Of a stretch of DNA of 9,313 nucleotides, positions 6,856-9,313 are shown in pieces (position 1 is the stretch's first letter; the number at the start of each line of letters is the position of its first letter). Below the pieces are notes generated by a model. The model did no database searches. It was not told the DNA's origin and saw nothing but the letters and a program-made list of their open reading frames with translations. The stretch is from JBOGZI01 sp050697275 (GTDB lineage: Bacteria; Actinomycetota; Thermoleophilia; Solirubrobacterales; 70-9): assembly GCA_050697275.1 (NCBI GenBank), contig JBOGZI010000040.1:1-9313 (forward strand). The letters run 5' to 3'. The position numbers and the translations under genes are program-made.

Positions 6856-7562
6856 TCGCGCTTCGCGTCCCGGAACCGGTAGCCGGCCCCTCGCACCGTG
6901 AACAGGTACTCGGGGCTCTTCGGATCGCTCTCGAGCTTCTCGCGCAGGTGGCGGATGTGGACGTCGATCGTGCGCGGATCGCGGTAGGTCGAGTCGCCCC
7001 AGACGTGCTCGAGCAGCATCTCGCGGCTGAACACCCGGCCGGGGGCGCTGGCGAGCGCGGCGAGGATCTCGAACTCGACGTAGGTGAGCCGCACCGGCTC
7101 GCCGCGGAGCATGGTGGTCCGCCGCTCGAAGTCGATCTCCAGCTCGCCGGCGCGGATCGGCTCGGTCTCCGGCGCGGCGGGCCCGCCCATGTTGCCCCGG
7201 CGCAGCGCCGCCTTGACACGGCTCCGGAACTCCCGAACCGAGAAGGGCTTGGTGATGTAGTCGTCCGCCCCCATCTCGAGCCCGACGATCTTGTCTATCT
7301 CGTCCCCCTTGGCGGTGAGCATGATGATCGGGACCTGGCTGCGGGTGCGAAGCCGCCTGCAGACCTCCACACCGTCGAGCTTGGGGAGCATCACGTCCAG
7401 TACGACCAGGTCGAAGCGCTCCTCAGTGAAGCGATCGAGGGCCTCCTGGCCGTCCATCGCCGCGATCACCTCATACCCTTCCTTGCGGAGTGGGTAGGTG
7501 AGAAGCGTCTGCACGGCCTGCTCGTCGTCTACGAGGAGGATCCGCGCCTGTCCTCGCGGCAT
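6852..7562 (-). CDS. OmpR/PhoB-family response regulator
   Basis: This 236-residue DNA-binding regulator has a receiver domain (about 7-120) with acidic residues D12/D13, phosphoacceptor D56 (LDVMLP), T83 and K105 (ITKPF). A winged-helix effector domain follows (about 137-232) with the typical RTIDVHIRHLREKLE recognition region and a VRGAGYRF wing. It would be phosphorylated by the kinase translated next and bind DNA as a dimer, probably regulating its own operon including htrA (inference by analogy with MprAB/PepD and CssRS). It is the first gene of the minus block and its ATG is divergent from the membrane-protein gene. No Shine-Dalgarno sequence precedes the ATG; a -10-like TAACCT sits 7 nt upstream, which suggests a leaderless mRNA. 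Which of the named PhoB-like subfamilies it belongs to cannot be told from sequence alone. Confidence 0.95.
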   Translation of the reverse strand: MPRGQARILLVDDEQAVQTLLTYPLRKEGYEVIAAMDGQEALDRFTEERFDLVVLDVMLPKLDGVEVCRRLRTRSQVPIIMLTAKGDEIDKIVGLEMGADDYITKPFSVREFRSRVKAALRRGNMGGPAAPETEPIRAGELEIDFERRTTMLRGEPVRLTYVEFEILAALASAPGRVFSREMLLEHVWGDSTYRDPRTIDVHIRHLREKLESDPKSPEYLFTVRGAGYRFRDAKRD

Positions 7563-7569
7563 GCTTTGA

Positions 7570-7575
7570 AGGTTA
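7570..7575 (-). promoter_or_regulatory. Putative -10 element of a leaderless promoter for the two-component/htrA operon
   Basis: Read on the minus strand the bases are TAACCT, a good TANNNT match to the actinobacterial housekeeping -10 element. Seven bases separate it from the regulator's ATG, which would place transcription start at or next to the A of the ATG. The lack of any Shine-Dalgarno sequence there fits leaderless translation. No convincing -35 box is visible 16-18 bases upstream. Confidence 0.45.
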
Positions 7576-7583
7576 GAAGGCGC

Positions 7584-7589
7584 GAGGAG
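7584..7589 (+). promoter_or_regulatory. Shine-Dalgarno sequence gaggag ahead of the membrane-protein gene
   Basis: This is the only strong ribosome binding site in the 65-bp divergent gap. It lies six bases before a TTG (7596) that opens an 11-codon ORF and five bases before an in-frame ATT (7595) of the membrane-protein frame. The GTG at 7628 has no such site of its own. The site therefore decides where translation really begins here, but does so ambiguously. Confidence 0.5.
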
Positions 7590-7595
7590 CCCCGA

Positions 7596-7631
7596 TTGGA
7601 CGCCCCTACCCGGATTTCTTCCAGCTCGTGA
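7596..7631 (+). CDS. Possible 11-codon leader ORF overlapping the next start
   Basis: A TTG six bases after gaggag opens a frame of 11 codons, ending at a TGA (7629-7631) that overlaps the GTG start of the membrane-protein gene as GTGA. The peptide would be Ser/Thr-rich with no domain. If real, it would feed ribosomes to the downstream GTG by reinitiation, since that GTG lacks its own ribosome binding site. Alternatives are that the main gene begins at the non-standard ATT at 7595, or that a one-base sequencing error splits a single N-terminus between two frames. Confidence 0.3.
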   Translation: MDAPTRISSSS

Positions 7632-9313
7632 TCGACCTACGGCTCTGGATAAGCGGACTGCTCGCGGTCCCGATCGTGACCTTGGTGGCGATGTTCTCGC
7701 TCGCCGAGGTTCCCCCTCCGCTGCAGCCGGAGCTGCCGCCCGACGCCTTCGACGGGGCCGCGGCTTCGACCCTCGCCAAGGAGCTCGCCAACTCGGCCCC
7801 CGAGCCGCGGCCGGGATCGGAGTCCGACGACGCGCTCGCCGAGCTGGTCTCGGCCCGGTTCGCCTCGATCCAGGGCGCCACCGTCGCCGAGCAGCGATTC
7901 GAAGGGTCCTACGGGGGCGAGGACGTCGAGCTCCGCAACCTGATCTCCATCCTGCCGGGCCAGTCCGAGCGCCAGATCGCCCTGATCGCTGCTCGGGACA
8001 CGCCGACCGGGAGCGGCGCCGCGACCAGCGTCGCCTCGACCGCGGCGCTGCTTGAGGCGGCTGCGGGGTTCTCGGGATCCACCCACGAGAAGACCCTCGT
8101 CTTCGTCTCCACCGACGGGGACAGCATCGGCGCGCTCGGCGCGCGCCGCTTCATCGAGGACTACAGCGACGCGGATCTGCTCGAGGCCGCGATCGTGCTC
8201 AGCCGGCCCGCGGCGCCCGATCCCTCCCCGCCGCTGGTCATCCCCTGGTCCACCGGACCGGAGAGCAGCGCCAGCCAGCTCACCGAGACGGCGAGCAGCA
8301 CCATCTCGCAGGAGACGGGCACGCCGGCCGGGGACGAGGGTCCGCTCGACGACCTGTTCAGGCTGGCGATCCCCTCCGCCCTCGGCGCTCAGGGGCCCCT
8401 GGTCGAATCCGGCCTCGACTCGGTCCGCGTCTCCTCCTCGGGTGAGCTTCCCCCGAGCGCCGAGAGGGACGAGCCCGACGACGTCGACCCGGAGACCCTG
8501 GCCAGCTTCGGCAGGGGGGCCCTCTCCCTGATGCTCGCCCTCGACGCCGCCCCGGGGGAGCCGGAGCACGGCCCGGGCGCTTACATCGGCCTCGCCGGGA
8601 ACCTGCTGCCGGGCTGGACGATCACGATGCTGGCGCTGGCGCTGCTGCTGCCCGTGGCGGTCACCGCCGGAGCCGCGCTGGCCGCTTCGGCGCGCAGTCC
8701 GGGCGAGGCCGCCAGGGGGGTGCTCTGGACGGGGGTGCGGGTGCTCCCCTTCCTCGCCGCCCTGGCGGTGATCTACCTGTCCGTCCTGGTCGGGCTGCTC
8801 GCCAGCCCCGAGTTCCCCTTCGACCCGGCTCTCGAGCGGCTGGGAGTCGGCGGCACGATCGCGGTCGTCGCCGCGGTCCTCGGCTACGCCGCCGCCGCCT
8901 TCTTGCTCCGCCCCCTCGCTCCGCCCCCGCCCACAGCCGCCGCAACCGCGAGCTCGGCGGCGCTGCTGGTCGCCTCGCTCGCCGCCCTCGGCGTACTGAC
9001 TGCCAATCCCTACCTTGCCCTGCTGGTCGCCGTGGGGCTGCAGCCGTGGCTGCTCGCGGCGGCCCGCGTGCTCCCCGGCCGGCGTGCGGCCGCCGGGCTG
9101 GTGATCGCGGGCCTGCTGCCCTTGCTGGCGGCGGTGGCCGACCTCGCCGGGCGCTTCGGGACGGGCCTCTCGGTGTGGAGCGATCTGCTCTTCATGTTCA
9201 CCGGCGGCCAGATCGGCGGCTCGCTGGTCCTGCTCGGCTGCCTGCTCGCGGGCGCCGGGGTGGCGATCGTCGCGGTCGGCGGCCGGGGCCCGGCCCCGCA
9301 GGCGCCGCAACTC
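7628..9313 (+). CDS. Polytopic membrane protein with an M28-peptidase-like domain (3' end outside window)
   Basis: At least 562 residues are encoded and the frame is still open at the right edge. There is an N-terminal hydrophobic anchor (about 6-26), a Pro-rich linker, and a soluble region of about 40-315 that follows the M28 aminopeptidase pattern: ELRNLI (101-106), IALIAARD (117-124), ATSVASTAALLE (132-143) and LVFVSTDG (157-164). About seven or eight transmembrane segments follow from residue 325 on. In active M28 enzymes the third motif reads AHxD and the fourth contains a metal-binding Asp (NDNASG-like). Here the His is Ala122 and that Asp is not present, so the domain is probably not a zinc peptidase. 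The family resembles membrane-anchored M28-like proteins that I associate with Thermoleophilia; a precise function is unknown. The frame is open back to 7577 and could start at ATT 7595; GTG 7628 is the first conventional start codon. Confidence 0.75.
   Translation, partial: MIDLRLWISGLLAVPIVTLVAMFSLAEVPPPLQPELPPDAFDGAAASTLAKELANSAPEPRPGSESDDALAELVSARFASIQGATVAEQRFEGSYGGEDVELRNLISILPGQSERQIALIAARDTPTGSGAATSVASTAALLEAAAGFSGSTHEKTLVFVSTDGDSIGALGARRFIEDYSDADLLEAAIVLSRPAAPDPSPPLVIPWSTGPESSASQLTETASSTISQETGTPAGDEGPLDDLFRLAIPSALGAQGPLVESGLDSVRVSSSGELPPSAERDEPDDVDPETLASFGRGALSLMLALDAAPGEPEHGPGAYIGLAGNLLPGWTITMLALALLLPVAVTAGAALAASARSPGEAARGVLWTGVRVLPFLAALAVIYLSVLVGLLASPEFPFDPALERLGVGGTIAVVAAVLGYAAAAFLLRPLAPPPPTAAATASSAALLVASLAALGVLTANPYLALLVAVGLQPWLLAAARVLPGRRAAAGLVIAGLLPLLAAVADLAGRFGTGLSVWSDLLFMFTGGQIGGSLVLLGCLLAGAGVAIVAVGGRGPAPQAPQL

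Noticed and set aside
5623..6882. A 419-codon plus-strand frame opposite the histidine kinase
   Set aside because: The kinase has intact H, N, G1 and G2 boxes on the other strand, so this is again a GC-driven shadow.
7637..9310. A 557-codon open frame on the minus strand opposite the membrane-protein gene
   Set aside because: Its composition is low-complexity Gly/Arg/Gln/Glu with no motifs, while the plus strand shows a signal anchor, M28-like motifs and regularly spaced membrane segments. It is a shadow frame.

Overview
The window is very GC-rich and densely coded, with GTG and TTG starts, a TANNNT-type -10 element and short gene overlaps. This points to a high-GC actinobacterium-like genome. 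The archaeal-type trehalose glycosyltransferring synthase (TreT) and the N-terminally anchored, M28-like membrane protein suggest Thermoleophilia (Solirubrobacterales/Gaiellales-like), but that placement is an inference and no marker gene confirms it.

Layout: the end of an unidentified plus-strand gene (to 175) converges on a block of six minus-strand genes (7562 down to 290). A large plus-strand membrane-protein gene then diverges from the block and runs off the right edge (7628-9313). In transcription order the minus block is an OmpR-type response regulator, a sensor histidine kinase, an HtrA-type lipoprotein serine protease, an inositol-monophosphatase-family phosphatase, TreT (GT4) and a GT20 trehalose-6-phosphate synthase. 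The first three are joined by 4-nt start/stop overlaps and form a classic envelope-stress module, comparable in layout to MprAB-PepD or CssRS-HtrA. The last three look like a trehalose module: TreT can join NDP-glucose and glucose directly, the GT20 enzyme makes trehalose-6-phosphate, and the IMPase-family protein is the only phosphatase in sight. No otsB-type HAD phosphatase is present.

The intergenic DNA is not plain. Two copies of a hairpin-rich repeat (177-268 and 1789-1877) lie just behind the stop codons of the GT20 gene and treT. A different element, a near-perfect predicted three-way junction (4116-4178), fills the gap between htrA and the phosphatase gene. There is no gene-free stretch longer than 300 bases. 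I saw no tRNA, rRNA, insertion sequence, CRISPR array or phage gene.

The points most worth a second look are the intergenic repeat family, the three-way junction at the phosphatase start codon, the apparent loss of metal ligands in the M28-like domain of the last gene together with its odd translation start, and the missing trehalose-6-phosphate phosphatase.
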